NCBI RefSeq assembly: GCF_030232885.1
Contig: NZ_JASPGD010000010.1
Span: 19,138-83,137, forward strand
Source of the DNA: Corynebacterium sp. MSK297
Lineage (GTDB): Bacteria; Actinomycetota; Actinomycetes; Mycobacteriales; Mycobacteriaceae
Direction: 5' to 3'
Length of the DNA: 64,000 bases
Shown here: positions 18,447-27,436 of the stretch, one piece after another
How positions within the stretch are numbered: the stretch's first letter is position 1
How the letters are laid out: each line of letters opens with the position of its first letter
Notes under the pieces: model-generated
The model's database searches: none
Seen by the model: only the letters and a program-made list of their open reading frames with translations
What the model was told of the DNA's origin: nothing
Position numbers and translations under genes: made by a program

Positions 18447-18476
18447 TGAACAGAGCTGTCTACTTATAGAATTATA
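18447..18476 (-). promoter_or_regulatory. metX promoter with McbR-like operator
   Basis: On the minus strand a perfect TATAAT lies at 18476-18471. Just downstream, 18462-18447 reads TAGAC-N6-GTTCA, 8 of 10 matches to the TAGAC-N6-GTCTA palindrome reported for the methionine/cysteine repressor McbR of C. glutamicum. The position just after the expected transcription start suits repression. The -35 region is weak. Confidence 0.5.
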
Positions 18477-18595
18477 TTCTGCCTCTGTGGCGGGGTTCGT
18501 CGACAAGCCACATGTAGCTGATGTGGTTGTGCTTCAGATTTGGTTTTTATTCTTGTGATGTGGCTGACATAATGGAGTGGACTGCTCAACAATCT

Positions 18596-18613
18596 ATGAT
18601 TATTAATAATCAT
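18596..18613. promoter_or_regulatory. perfect 18-bp palindrome upstream of the SdaC-type gene
   Basis: ATGATTATTAATAATCAT is self-complementary over all 18 bases and ends 26 nt before the GTG start of the transporter gene. Its position fits an operator for an unidentified dimeric regulator. Confidence 0.5.
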
Positions 18614-18639
18614 TCTTGACGACGGAAAGGCTCCAGCTC

Positions 18640-19992
18640 GTGAGCGAAAAACACACTCCTGCCTCAGGGCACACCGAAACCGCAGGCGGCCAAGGTACAG
18701 CTGGCGATCCCGGCACAACCGGAGGCTCTGGCTACGATCAGGACGTTCGCGGCGAAAAACCCAACAACTCGAAGTGGGCCCTGGCGCTGTTTGGTACCGC
18801 AGTCGGTGCCGGTATCCTCTTTTTACCCATCAATGCCGGTAGCTTCGGATTCTGGCCGCTTTTGGTGGCCACCCTTTTGATCGGCCCTATGGCATTCCTG
18901 TCGCACCGCGCCTACGCGCGCATGCTCAGCGGATCCTCGCAGCAAGGCCAAGACGTTCTGGAAGTAGTCACCAACTTCTTCGGCAAAAACGCCGGCATTC
19001 TGGTCGCCCTGATTTACTGGTTCACGGTGTTCCCGATCGTGATGATCTACGGCATCTCGATCACCAACACCGTTGACAGCTTCATCCAAAATCAGCTGGG
19101 CGGCCCAGAAATCTCGCGCCCAATCTTGGCGACGCTCTGCGTCGGCTTGATGACGCTCGGATTCGCCCTAGGCCGCAACACCGCGTTGCTGGTCGCGCAG
19201 TTCGTGATCTACCCGTTGATCGTGGCGCTGGCAGCGGTGTCTTTGTACCTGATCCCGCAGTGGGATTTCAGCTCGTTCTACCACTACAGCGCTGATGGCT
19301 TCGTCGCTAATCTCGGCGACATCATCTTGATCATGCCGGTACTGGTGTTCTCCTTCAGTTTCCTGGCGGCAATTTCGCAGTTCGTGCTGGACACGGAACG
19401 CTTCTACGGTGACGGAGCCGAGAAGCAATCCTCCAAGATCATCCTGATTGCCACGGCTTTGCTGACGCTTTTCACCATGTTTTTCGTCTGGTCCTCCGCA
19501 CTCGCTTTGGGCGCGGACGGCATGCAAGAAGCTTACGAGCAAAACATCCCAGTGCTGTCATACCTGGCGAATGAAACTGGAACGCAGTTCCTTGCCTATA
19601 TTGCGCCGATCGTGGTGATCTGTGCGATCATTTCGTCGTACTTCGGTCACCTGCTGGCCACGGTGGAAGGTACCCGGTACTTCGGCAAACTGGTGGCCCC
19701 AGGCATGATGCGGGATACTAGCCCGCGTAGCGTGGCCATTGCTATCTACCTCTTTGTTTTTGTCGTGGTCACCGCCGTGGCGATTATCAACCCATCCATC
19801 CTGGATATGATCACGCTGATCGGCGGGATCTTCATGGGCTTTATGACGTACCTGTTGCCTGTATGGGCGATCTACAAAGTCGATGCTCTCAAGCGCTTCC
19901 GTTCGGTAGCCAGCAACTGGTTCGTGGTCATCATCGGTATCGTCGTGATGGCCGGAACCTTCTGGGATGTGCTGCGCAACCTGGTGGGTTAA
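18640..19992 (+). CDS. SdaC-type (HAAAP family) serine/threonine transporter
   Basis: 450 residues from GTG 18640, 9 nt after GGAAAGG. A Gly/Thr-rich cytoplasmic start of about 40 residues leads to 11 membrane segments. The family signature is the first helix, GTAVGAGILFLPINAG, and the long loop ERFYGDGAEKQSSKIILIATALL in mid-protein. HAAAP members import serine, threonine or aromatic residues with H+ or Na+; serine/threonine is the best guess. A perfect palindrome upstream may regulate it. Confidence 0.83.
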   Translation: MSEKHTPASGHTETAGGQGTAGDPGTTGGSGYDQDVRGEKPNNSKWALALFGTAVGAGILFLPINAGSFGFWPLLVATLLIGPMAFLSHRAYARMLSGSSQQGQDVLEVVTNFFGKNAGILVALIYWFTVFPIVMIYGISITNTVDSFIQNQLGGPEISRPILATLCVGLMTLGFALGRNTALLVAQFVIYPLIVALAAVSLYLIPQWDFSSFYHYSADGFVANLGDIILIMPVLVFSFSFLAAISQFVLDTERFYGDGAEKQSSKIILIATALLTLFTMFFVWSSALALGADGMQEAYEQNIPVLSYLANETGTQFLAYIAPIVVICAIISSYFGHLLATVEGTRYFGKLVAPGMMRDTSPRSVAIAIYLFVFVVVTAVAIINPSILDMITLIGGIFMGFMTYLLPVWAIYKVDALKRFRSVASNWFVVIIGIVVMAGTFWDVLRNLVG

Positions 19993-20414
19993 GCGAGGCT
20001 GCGGTCGCTGGGGGGGGGAGCTAGACTGCGGGCGCTGGCTGGTTAAACTGCCGGGATGCTCGGGTGGGGCGCCCTTTCGGCTTCCTGCGCGGACTCCTGT
20101 GCGATCGGCGTTGAGGCTGGATGCGGGGCGTGGGTTCAGCGAAAGCCCAGGTGAAAATTTTTGTAAACCGAAATTAGTGGTGCTGTTTTACAAATAGACG
20201 CTGAAAACTGGGCCTTTTTACCCCACTATTTGTAAAAGAGCGCCAGATCGCAGCAAAAGCACCCAGGGAACCGAGACCACCCAGGCAGCAAACCCGAGCA
20301 CCCAACCACCCAACAAAAAGCGCCCGAGGCAAAACCCTGCCTCGGGCGCTTGAAACTTTAAATGTGTGTCTGCGCCGGAAATCCGGCGCAGACACCGCAG
20401 TTTTGCACGAAGTT
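19993..20414. other. 422-bp intergenic region between convergent genes
   Basis: No gene is credible here. It holds a run of nine G (20010-20018), a perfect 12-bp inverted repeat TTTTACAAATAG (20186-20197) / CTATTTGTAAAA (20226-20237) around a 28-nt loop, a third TTTGTAAA element near 20159-20166, and the icd terminator (20315-20351). Confidence 0.7.
20315..20351 (-). terminator. intrinsic terminator of icd
   Basis: Read on the minus strand, a perfect 14-bp GC-rich stem (arms 20351-20338 and 20331-20318) with a 6-nt loop is followed by a T-run. It begins 63 nt after the icd stop codon. Confidence 0.9.
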
Positions 20415-22631
20415 TTACTTCTTCAGCTCTTCCATCAGCTGGTTGTACGTAGCCGATGGACGCATGACCTCGGAAGCCTTGTCGTCGGATGGCTGGTAGT
20501 AGCCACCCAGATCAGCGCCTTCGCCCTGAACTTCCATCAGCTCGGCGTCGATCTTGTCGGCGGCCTCGGAGAACTTCTCTGCGATTGGTGCGAAGTGCTC
20601 CGCCAGCTCAGATTCCTCGGACTGTGCCGCCAGTTCCTGCGCCCAATACATCGCCAGGTAGAAGTGGGAACCGCGGTTGTCGATTTCGCCGACCTTGCGG
20701 GAAGGCGACTTGCCTTCGTCGAGAAGCTTCTCGGTGGCCTTGTCCAGCGCCGAGGCCAAAACAGAGGCCTTGGAGTTGTCGTTTTTCGCTGCTTCGTGGC
20801 GGAAGGATTCTGCCAGAGCCAGGAATTCACCGAGGGAGTCCCAGCGCAGGTGGTTTTCTTCCAGGACCTGCTGCACGTGCTTCGGAGCGGATCCGCCAGC
20901 ACCAGTCTCGAACAGGCCGCCACCAGCCATCAGTGGAACCACCGATAGCATTTTTGCGGAAGTCCCCAGCTCCAAGATTGGGAACAGGTCGGTGTTGTAG
21001 TCACGCAGCACGTTACCGGTTACGGAGATGGTGTCCTTACCGTTGCGCATGCGCTCGACGGACTTCTTGGTGGCCGAGACCGGATCCATGATGGTGATGT
21101 CCAAGCCCTCGGTGTCGTGATCTGCGAGGTACTTGTTGACCAGCTTGATCAAGGTGGCGTCGTGGCCGCGGTTCTCGTCCAACCAGAAGATGGCTGGCAT
21201 GCCGGAAGTACGCGCACGGGAAACAGCCAGCTTGACCCAGTCCTGGATTGGCGCATCCTTGGTTTGGGTGGCGCGCCAGATGTCGTTTTCTTCTACGTCA
21301 TGGGAGATCAGCACTTCACCGGCGCTGTTGCGAACCTCGACGGTGCCTGCAGAAGGGATCTTGAAGGTCTTGTCGTGGGAGCCGTATTCTTCGGCCTTCT
21401 TGGCCATCAGGCCCACGTTTGGCACGGTACCCAGGGTGGTTGGGTCGTATTGACCATTCTTCTGCGAATCCTCGATGACGGTCTGGTACACACCAGCGTA
21501 GGAAGAATCCGGGATGATCGCCAGGGCGTCCTGGGTTTCGTCGTTCTTGTTCCACATTTGGCCGCCGGTCTTCATCATGGCAGGCATGGAAGCGTCCACG
21601 ATGACATCCGAAGGCACATGCAAGGCGGTGATGCCCTTGTGGGAATTGACGTAAGCCAGTGGGGCGCCGTCTTCCTGCGCCTTGTCGAAGGCCTTCTTGA
21701 TCTCGTCGCCGTTGTCCAGCTTGTCCAGGTTCTCCAGGATGTGGCCCAGACCGTTTTCGCCGTTCAGGCCCGCTTCGATGAGCTCGTCACCGTACTTGTC
21801 GAAGACGTCGTGGAAATAAACACGTACGACGTGGCCGAATAGAATTGGGTCGGAGACCTTCATCATGGTGGCCTTCAAGTGCGCCGAGAACAGCAGGTTG
21901 TTTTCCTTGGCGTAGGCAACCTGGTCACGCAGGAAGGAATCCAAGGCTTTGGCGGACATGAAGGTGGCGTCGACGACCTCGCGGTCTTCTACCTTCAGGC
22001 CTTCTTTGAGAACCTTCTCGGAACCGTCGGCGGCCTTAAGAACGAAGCTCAGCTCATCGTCACCGTCAATGATGACGGACTTCTCGTTGTGCGCGAAGTC
22101 GTTGTCATCCATGGTGGCCACAGCGGACTTGGAATCTGCTGGCCAGTCCTGCATGGAGTGTGGGTGCTTTTTCGTGAAGTTCTTCACAGCCTGCGGCGCG
22201 CGGCGGTCGGAGTTACCTTCACGCAGCACCGGGTTCACAGCCGAACCCTTCACCGAGTCATAGCGGTTGCGGATGTCTTCTTCTTCGTCGTTGGCAGGCT
22301 TGTCTGGGTAATCAGGAAGGTCGTAACCGTCTTCCTGGAGCTCCTTAATGGCGTTTTTGAGCTGCACCAGGGAAGCCGAGATATTTGGCAGTTTGATGAT
22401 ATTAGCCTCTGGTTTTTTCGCCAGCTCACCAAGCTGTGCCAGGGCGTCGTCCATTTTCTGTTCGTCGGTGAGACGCTCTGGGAACTGCGCGATGATGCGT
22501 CCCGCCAAAGAAATATCGGCGGTTTCGACATCAATATTCGCGGTAGAAGCGAACGCCTCAACCACTGGCTTGAACGAGTAGGTAGCCAGCAGTGGGGCTT
22601 CGTCGGTACGGGTCCAAACAATTTTAGCCAT
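20415..22631 (-). CDS. icd: monomeric NADP-dependent isocitrate dehydrogenase
   Basis: 738 residues from ATG 22631 (AAGGAG upstream), the length of the C. glutamicum enzyme. The protein follows the monomeric family end to end: [20 protein letters not shown] at the start, [15 protein letters not shown] near 140, [20 protein letters not shown] near 345, [15 protein letters not shown] and [20 protein letters not shown] near 545. It oxidises isocitrate to 2-oxoglutarate and makes NADPH. Monomeric ICD is unlike the dimeric E. coli enzyme and is characteristic of Corynebacterium. It is a single-gene transcript with a strong terminator. Confidence 0.96.
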   Translation of the reverse strand: MAKIVWTRTDEAPLLATYSFKPVVEAFASTANIDVETADISLAGRIIAQFPERLTDEQKMDDALAQLGELAKKPEANIIKLPNISASLVQLKNAIKELQEDGYDLPDYPDKPANDEEEDIRNRYDSVKGSAVNPVLREGNSDRRAPQAVKNFTKKHPHSMQDWPADSKSAVATMDDNDFAHNEKSVIIDGDDELSFVLKAADGSEKVLKEGLKVEDREVVDATFMSAKALDSFLRDQVAYAKENNLLFSAHLKATMMKVSDPILFGHVVRVYFHDVFDKYGDELIEAGLNGENGLGHILENLDKLDNGDEIKKAFDKAQEDGAPLAYVNSHKGITALHVPSDVIVDASMPAMMKTGGQMWNKNDETQDALAIIPDSSYAGVYQTVIEDSQKNGQYDPTTLGTVPNVGLMAKKAEEYGSHDKTFKIPSAGTVEVRNSAGEVLISHDVEENDIWRATQTKDAPIQDWVKLAVSRARTSGMPAIFWLDENRGHDATLIKLVNKYLADHDTEGLDITIMDPVSATKKSVERMRNGKDTISVTGNVLRDYNTDLFPILELGTSAKMLSVVPLMAGGGLFETGAGGSAPKHVQQVLEENHLRWDSLGEFLALAESFRHEAAKNDNSKASVLASALDKATEKLLDEGKSPSRKVGEIDNRGSHFYLAMYWAQELAAQSEESELAEHFAPIAEKFSEAADKIDAELMEVQGEGADLGGYYQPSDDKASEVMRPSATYNQLMEELKK

Positions 22632-22710
22632 TTCAGACTCCTTGAAATATTTCGTCACTAAAATGTTGCGGCCCCAGGTTACCTATAAACTGACTAGTTT
22701 GCTGTTCGAC

Positions 22711-22756
22711 GCCGTAAATTGTGACCCACCTATGCCGTGAATTGTGACCCACGTAT
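22711..22756 (+). repeat. two tandem 23-bp repeats resembling an IS end
   Basis: Two direct copies (22711-22733, 22734-22756) share the core AATTGTGACCCAC and differ at two positions. Multiple tandem copies of a GTGACCC-containing repeat are typical of IS21-family ends, from memory. No transposase gene accompanies them, so this could be a remnant end. Confidence 0.5.
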
Positions 22757-22843
22757 GTAGGTTTCGCAGGACAGTTGTGGCACCGGACACAGAAAGTCTG
22801 GCGGACTAGGCACCTGCGCTTTTATGGGCGTAGGGTCTCATGC

Positions 22844-24091
22844 GTGCCACAGTTGAGTCATTTGCGCAATTTAGCTTCAAGCCCCCGTCGTCGAGCCCTG
22901 CCACGGCAGACGGAGATTACCGAAAAGCGCCGATATATCGTCATGGTCGCCCTTGGGTTGGGCGGGTTCGGAATCGGCGTGACGGAGTTCGTCTCCATGG
23001 GCCTTTTGTCGTTGATCGCTGAAGATTATGGAGTCACTGAGGACACCGCAGGGCGCATCATTTCGCTCTACGCGCTGGGTGTTGTGATCGGTGCGCCAGC
23101 GATTACGGCGGTGACGGGTAAAATCCCGCGTCGACGCCTGCTGTTATTGCTGGTCGGCGCGTTTATTATTGGTAACTTCTTGTCGGTCGTTGCTCCGACA
23201 TATGAGTTTTTGCTGGTAGCCCGATTTATTGCCGGCCTGCCGCATGGTGCGTACTTCTCGGTGGCCGGTTTGGCTGCGGCCTCCATGGCGCCGGAGGGCG
23301 AGCGTGGACGTGCGATTTCCTTCGTCTCGATGGGACTATCCTTTGCCACCGTCGGTGGTGTGCCTGCAGCACAGGCACTCGGTCAGGCCTTCGGCTGGCA
23401 CGCTTCCTACGTGTTTGTCACTATCGTGGGAGTGGTCACTTTGGTCTCCTTGTGGTACCTGATGCCGCACATGGTGCGCATGGGTGCGACCTCGGTTCGC
23501 ACGGAACTGGGTGCGCTACAACGCGGCCAGGTATGGCTCACTCTGGCGATGGGCACCGTTGGCTTCGGTGGCATGTTCGCGGTATATACCTATATTTCCT
23601 GGACTATGACCGAACAAGCAGGCCTGGATCCGTCGCTGATGTGGATTGTGCTCATGGCCTACGGTATCGGCATGGTGGCTGGTACGTGGTTCGGCGGTCG
23701 CGTTGCTGACTGGAACCTGGAAAAGGGCATTTTGTTCGCCTTGGCAATGATCTGCCTGGTGTTGGTCGCGTTCTACTTCACTTCGTCGAGCCCGTGGTTG
23801 GGTACCATCAATTTCGGCTTGGTTGGCTTCTTTGGTTCGACGCTCGTGCCGTCGCTGCAGATCCGCCTGATGGATACTGCTGGCGACGCCCAAACCCTGG
23901 CCGCGGCTTTGAACCACTCCGCTCTCAATATGGCTAATGCCGCTGGTGCCGCGTTGGGCGGTGCCGTGATTTCTGCCGGTTACAGCTACAGCGCACCTTC
24001 GCTTGCCGGAGCTGGTTTGGCCATTGCTGCCATCGTCATTTGGTTCCCGACCATCTGGTTGCGACACAAGTCTTTCACTAACACAGGTTAG
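22844..24091 (+). CDS. MFS transporter, DHA1/AraJ-type
   Basis: 415 residues from GTG 22844. TAGGGT (22831-22836) ends exactly 8 nt before this GTG, so a leaderless start is favoured over the longer frame from 22775. Twelve membrane segments are visible. Motifs of the AraJ/SotB/YdhP group are GFGIGVTEFVSMGLL in helix 1 and ARFIAGLPHGAYFSVAGLAA in helix 4. The group exports sugars, nucleosides or drugs; substrate unknown. It stands alone between icd and xthA. Confidence 0.82.
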   Translation: MPQLSHLRNLASSPRRRALPRQTEITEKRRYIVMVALGLGGFGIGVTEFVSMGLLSLIAEDYGVTEDTAGRIISLYALGVVIGAPAITAVTGKIPRRRLLLLLVGAFIIGNFLSVVAPTYEFLLVARFIAGLPHGAYFSVAGLAAASMAPEGERGRAISFVSMGLSFATVGGVPAAQALGQAFGWHASYVFVTIVGVVTLVSLWYLMPHMVRMGATSVRTELGALQRGQVWLTLAMGTVGFGGMFAVYTYISWTMTEQAGLDPSLMWIVLMAYGIGMVAGTWFGGRVADWNLEKGILFALAMICLVLVAFYFTSSSPWLGTINFGLVGFFGSTLVPSLQIRLMDTAGDAQTLAAALNHSALNMANAAGAALGGAVISAGYSYSAPSLAGAGLAIAAIVIWFPTIWLRHKSFTNTG

Positions 24092-24117
24092 TTTCCACAC
24101 TGTGACGCCCACCCCTA

Positions 24118-24123
24118 TACAGT
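24118..24123 (+). promoter_or_regulatory. -10 box of the leaderless xthA gene
   Basis: TACAGT ends 8 nt before ATG 24131, matching the spacing seen at upp, birA, gntK, folD and others in this window. Confidence 0.5.
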
Positions 24124-24130
24124 GGGGGCC

Positions 24131-25066
24131 ATGTCTGAACCTCAACTGACGATAGCCACAGTTAACGTCAACGGCATCCGTGCCGCCTGCAAAAAGCGTA
24201 ACGACGACAACCTGGGAATGAACCACTGGTTGGAAAATACCTCGGCCGACGTCGTTCTCATGCAGGAAGTCCGCGCGACCCCGGAACAAACCCAGAAGGC
24301 ATTAGCCCCCGCGCTGGAGGCTGGCTGGCACCTGGTGGTTGCTGATGCCGAAGCCAAGGGCCGCGCCGGGGTGGGAATTTTATCGCGTAGCCCACTTGCC
24401 GACGTCCAGGTGGGCTTCGGCGACGCTAGTGCATTTACCACCGCTGGCCGCTGGATCGAAGGCACTCTGAACTCTAGCTTTGGCGATGTTCGCGTCGCTT
24501 CGCTGTACCTACCGTCGGGTGCGCAGGGGACCGCCAAGCAAGATGAAAAATACACTTTCCTTGATGAATTCGATTCGATCTTGCTGCAGCGTGCAGATGC
24601 GCACGAAAACATGGTCATTGGTGGCGACTGGAATATTTGCCACCGCAGCCAAGATCTGAAAAACAACAAGCCAAACGAAAAAGTTTCGGGCCACTTGCCT
24701 GAAGAACGTGCTTTCTTAGATTCCGTCTTTGGTGCGTTTCCTGATGAAGCCCCGCAGGAAAAGAAATACCTTGGCGACTACCAGGGCGTCGTGGACTATG
24801 CAGCGAACACCCAGCGCGAGCCAGCCACTGATCCGCAGTGGTTTGACCTGGCCCGTCGCTTGAACCCAGATCCGGCGCACGACGGCCCCTATACCTGGTG
24901 GACTTACCGTGGTCAGGCTTTCAACAATAATGCCGGGTGGCGTATCGACTACCAGGCTGCCACCCGTACCATGCTGGAACGCGCACAACGGACGTGGGTA
25001 GAAAAGGCCCCGACCGTTGAGCAGCGTTGGTCGGACCACTCGCCTTTGCTGGTGGAATTTCACTAA
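24131..25066 (+). CDS. xthA: exodeoxyribonuclease III
   Basis: 311 residues. The exonuclease/endonuclease/phosphatase fold is marked by ATVNVNGIRA (metal-site Asn), VVLMQEVRA (Glu), VIGGDWNICH (Asp/Asn) and the terminal RWSDHSPLLVEF (Asp-His). It cleaves at abasic sites and removes 3' blocks in base excision repair. The body is longer than E. coli ExoIII (268) through loops in the second half, as in other actinobacterial homologues. It carries one CTTGCCGACG copy. Confidence 0.92.
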   Translation: MSEPQLTIATVNVNGIRAACKKRNDDNLGMNHWLENTSADVVLMQEVRATPEQTQKALAPALEAGWHLVVADAEAKGRAGVGILSRSPLADVQVGFGDASAFTTAGRWIEGTLNSSFGDVRVASLYLPSGAQGTAKQDEKYTFLDEFDSILLQRADAHENMVIGGDWNICHRSQDLKNNKPNEKVSGHLPEERAFLDSVFGAFPDEAPQEKKYLGDYQGVVDYAANTQREPATDPQWFDLARRLNPDPAHDGPYTWWTYRGQAFNNNAGWRIDYQAATRTMLERAQRTWVEKAPTVEQRWSDHSPLLVEFH

Positions 25067-25096
25067 GCTCGATTCTCGTGTAAAGGACGTGCATCT

Positions 25097-25876
25097 ATGA
25101 CCGTGACGACGTTATTAACCGCGACGTATGTGGTCGGTATATCCGCGGAGGCGATGACTGCAGCTTTGTCCGCCGGTCGCCAACGCCTGGATTTCTTTGC
25201 GGTCTCACTGTTGGCCGCGATTACGGCTTTCGGTGGGGGAACCGTGCGCGACGTGCTGCTTGGACATTACCCGCTGGTGTGGGTGGATAACCCGATATAT
25301 TTGATCGTCGTGCTGGTGGCAGCGGCGGTGACGGTGTCGTTGTCGTTTTTCATGCACTATTTTCGATCGCTGTTCTTGGCTCTCGACGCAGTGGGGTTGG
25401 CAGCGTTTACGGTGTTGGGTACCCAGGTGGCGTTGTCGGAAGGCCATGGGCCATTGATCGCTATCGTGGCTGCGATTTGTACCGGTGTTTTTGGCGGAAT
25501 TTTGCGCGATATCTTAAGCGACCGGGTGCCGCTAGTTTTCATGGGCGATTTGTATGCAGCCTGCGCGCTGATTGGCTCGGTGACTTATATGGTCTTGGAA
25601 CAATTAGGTGCCCCACCGGCAGTGGTAATTCCCGCAGGGCTGATCGTGACCTTCGCTGTACGCATGTGGGCAGTGAAGTACAACAAGTCCATGCCAATTT
25701 TCGCGTATAACGACGAAAACCAGCCGGTGGATCCGCGCCTGCGCCTATCTGCGCAGTTTGTGCGCGAAACCGCGCGGAAAGCGAAATCGAAGGTTGCTAG
25801 GGGGATCAAGCCGGAGACGTCGAAGAAAACTAAGAATCCTGAAAATGAGCAGTCAAAATCGTCGGAAAGCGAGTAA
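25097..25876 (+). CDS. TRIC-type cation channel (UPF0126) membrane protein
   Basis: 259 residues. Two internal repeats of three membrane segments each carry the glycine-rich hallmark: FGGGTVRDVLLGHYP at about residue 49 and FGGILRDILSDRVP at about 133. Bacterial members were shown to form homotrimeric K+-permeable channels like eukaryotic TRIC. The last 50 residues are a Lys/Ser/Glu-rich cytoplasmic tail unique to this protein. It starts 30 nt after xthA with AAAGGAC upstream, so the two may share a message. Confidence 0.83.
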   Translation: MTVTTLLTATYVVGISAEAMTAALSAGRQRLDFFAVSLLAAITAFGGGTVRDVLLGHYPLVWVDNPIYLIVVLVAAAVTVSLSFFMHYFRSLFLALDAVGLAAFTVLGTQVALSEGHGPLIAIVAAICTGVFGGILRDILSDRVPLVFMGDLYAACALIGSVTYMVLEQLGAPPAVVIPAGLIVTFAVRMWAVKYNKSMPIFAYNDENQPVDPRLRLSAQFVRETARKAKSKVARGIKPETSKKTKNPENEQSKSSESE

Positions 25877-25932
25877 GCTGCTAGCATAAAAGGGACTTAT
25901 TTTTCTGATACTGACCGGAAAGAGAATTCAGT

Positions 25933-26124
25933 ATGATTCGCGTTTTATCCTGGCTGATCATTGGCATTGCCATCCTGGCCGGCTCGATTGTCTGGTACAT
26001 GAACGTACAGTTCTCCATGGCAGGGCTGGTTTCGGGTATCACCATGGGAGTAGGTGGCGCGTGCATCGTTGCTGCTTTCGCCACTGCGCTGGATCTCTAT
26101 GATCCAACCTCGCGCAAGGTGTAG
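25933..26124 (+). CDS. small two-helix membrane protein
   Basis: 63 residues. Two hydrophobic segments (about 4-22 and 28-52) are joined by a short WYMNVQFSMAG loop, with a polar tail YDPTSRKV. ATG 25933 follows GGAAAGAG. A strong terminator closes the transcript. I do not recognise a family; similar short proteins occur next to trpS in corynebacteria, as far as I recall. Confidence 0.65.
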   Translation: MIRVLSWLIIGIAILAGSIVWYMNVQFSMAGLVSGITMGVGGACIVAAFATALDLYDPTSRKV

Positions 26125-26156
26125 CCGAATACCTACAAGCTACCGATAGCTTCGCG

Positions 26157-26191
26157 CCCTGCTGGCTGTACTCTGCGCCAGCAGGGTTTTT
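26157..26191 (+). terminator. intrinsic terminator
   Basis: CCCTGCTGGC (26157-26166) pairs with GCCAGCAGGG (26177-26186) around a 10-nt loop and is followed by TTTTT. It ends the upstream transcript before trpS. Confidence 0.93.
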
Positions 26192-26204
26192 GCGTGCCAG
26201 AAAC

Positions 26205-26259
26205 TACTGAAAACCGCTGAGATGCCACTGAAAAACCACATTAAGTGCCACTTTCAGTA
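26205..26259 (+). promoter_or_regulatory. possible alternative hairpins in the trpS leader
   Basis: TACTGAAA (26205-26212) and ACTGAAA (26227-26233) can each pair with the same segment TTTCAGTA (26252-26259), which lies just before the ribosome site AAAGGA of trpS. No T-box specifier or Trp-codon run is visible. Confidence 0.35.
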
Positions 26260-26278
26260 CTGAGTAAAGGATAAAAAG

Positions 26279-27310
26279 ATGACCGCATCGGTGCCTATTA
26301 CCGACAAACCGCGTGTGCTGTCTGGCATTCAGCCAACCGCCGATTCGTACCACCTTGGAAACTACCTTGGAGCCCTGAAGCAGTGGATCGAACTGCAGAA
26401 TGATTTTGACGCGTTTTACTTCATCCCGGACATGCACGCGTTGACGGTGGAGCAGGACCCGAAGCAGTTGCGCGAGCGCACCTACGCCGGTGTTGCGCAG
26501 TTGATTGCGTTGGGCATTGATCCGGAGCGGTCCACGCTGTTCATCCAGTCGCATGTGCCAGAACACGCTGAGTTGAACTGGGTTTTGCAGTGCCTGACCG
26601 GCTATGGCGAGGCCGCACGCATGACACAGTTTAAGGACAAATCCGCTAAGCACGGTGAGGAGCGCACTTCGGTGGGGTTGTTTACCTACCCGATGCTCAT
26701 GGCCGCCGATATTTTGCTTTATCATCCGCAGTATGTGCCCGTGGGGGAGGATCAGCGCCAGCATTTGGAGCTTACCCGTAACCTAGCAGAGCGGTTCAAC
26801 ACGCGCTTCGGCACAACTTTCGAGGTGCCAGAATCACTCATTCCCGAAGGTTCGGCCAAGATTTACGATCTGCAGGATCCGATGATCAAGATGTCGAAAT
26901 CCACCCCGCACCCCAAGGGGCTCATCAATCTGCTGGATCCGCCAAAGACTTCCGCAAAGCGCCTGAAGTCCGCCGTGACTGATGACCGGGGCGTGATCGC
27001 CTTTGATCGTGAGCAGCAGCCGGGGGTTTCCAATTTGCTCACCATCCAGTCCGCCTTAACCAATACTCCTGTCGATGATCTGGTTGCTTCCTATGAAGGC
27101 AAGGGCTACGGCCACCTCAAGGTTGATACTGCTGATGCGTTGGAAGAATTCACGAACCCGTTGCGTGCTCGTTACGATGAACTCATGGATGACCGTGCAC
27201 AGCTGGGCCAGATTCTTGCCGACGGCGCGGATCGTGCCCGGGAAGTGGCTGCTGGAGTGCTTGCCGACGTTTACGACAAGGTGGGTTTCCTGCCAGCGCA
27301 GCCGCGTTAG
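26279..27310 (+). CDS. trpS: tryptophan--tRNA ligase
   Basis: 343 residues, normal length for bacterial TrpRS. Class I motifs: the HIGH variant HLGN in [14 protein letters not shown] (about residues 23-36) and KMSKS in [13 protein letters not shown] (near 203). [20 protein letters not shown] is the Trp/ATP-site stretch. ATG 26279 follows AAAGGATAAAA. The gene charges tRNA-Trp. It carries two CTTGCCGACG copies only 45 bp apart near its 3' end, both read as Leu-Ala-Asp. Confidence 0.95.
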   Translation: MTASVPITDKPRVLSGIQPTADSYHLGNYLGALKQWIELQNDFDAFYFIPDMHALTVEQDPKQLRERTYAGVAQLIALGIDPERSTLFIQSHVPEHAELNWVLQCLTGYGEAARMTQFKDKSAKHGEERTSVGLFTYPMLMAADILLYHPQYVPVGEDQRQHLELTRNLAERFNTRFGTTFEVPESLIPEGSAKIYDLQDPMIKMSKSTPHPKGLINLLDPPKTSAKRLKSAVTDDRGVIAFDREQQPGVSNLLTIQSALTNTPVDDLVASYEGKGYGHLKVDTADALEEFTNPLRARYDELMDDRAQLGQILADGADRAREVAAGVLADVYDKVGFLPAQPR

Positions 27311-27436
27311 CTACCGTTAGCTACGGATGCGTTAGAGTGAGTAAGCAAAGCTCACAGAGAAAAACCAGGGCAGTGCAAGCCAGCGCGAACTAATGCTAGC
27401 CAGCGCAAGACCATTACCAACTTAAAGGACACTGAA

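Noticed and set aside
20174..20395. 73-residue frame in the icd-transporter gap
   Set aside because: It runs through the icd terminator and the inverted repeat; the composition is unlike a protein.
26192..26278. T-box or Trp-codon attenuator before trpS
   Set aside because: No T-box sequence (TGGN), no specifier loop and no run of Trp codons is present.
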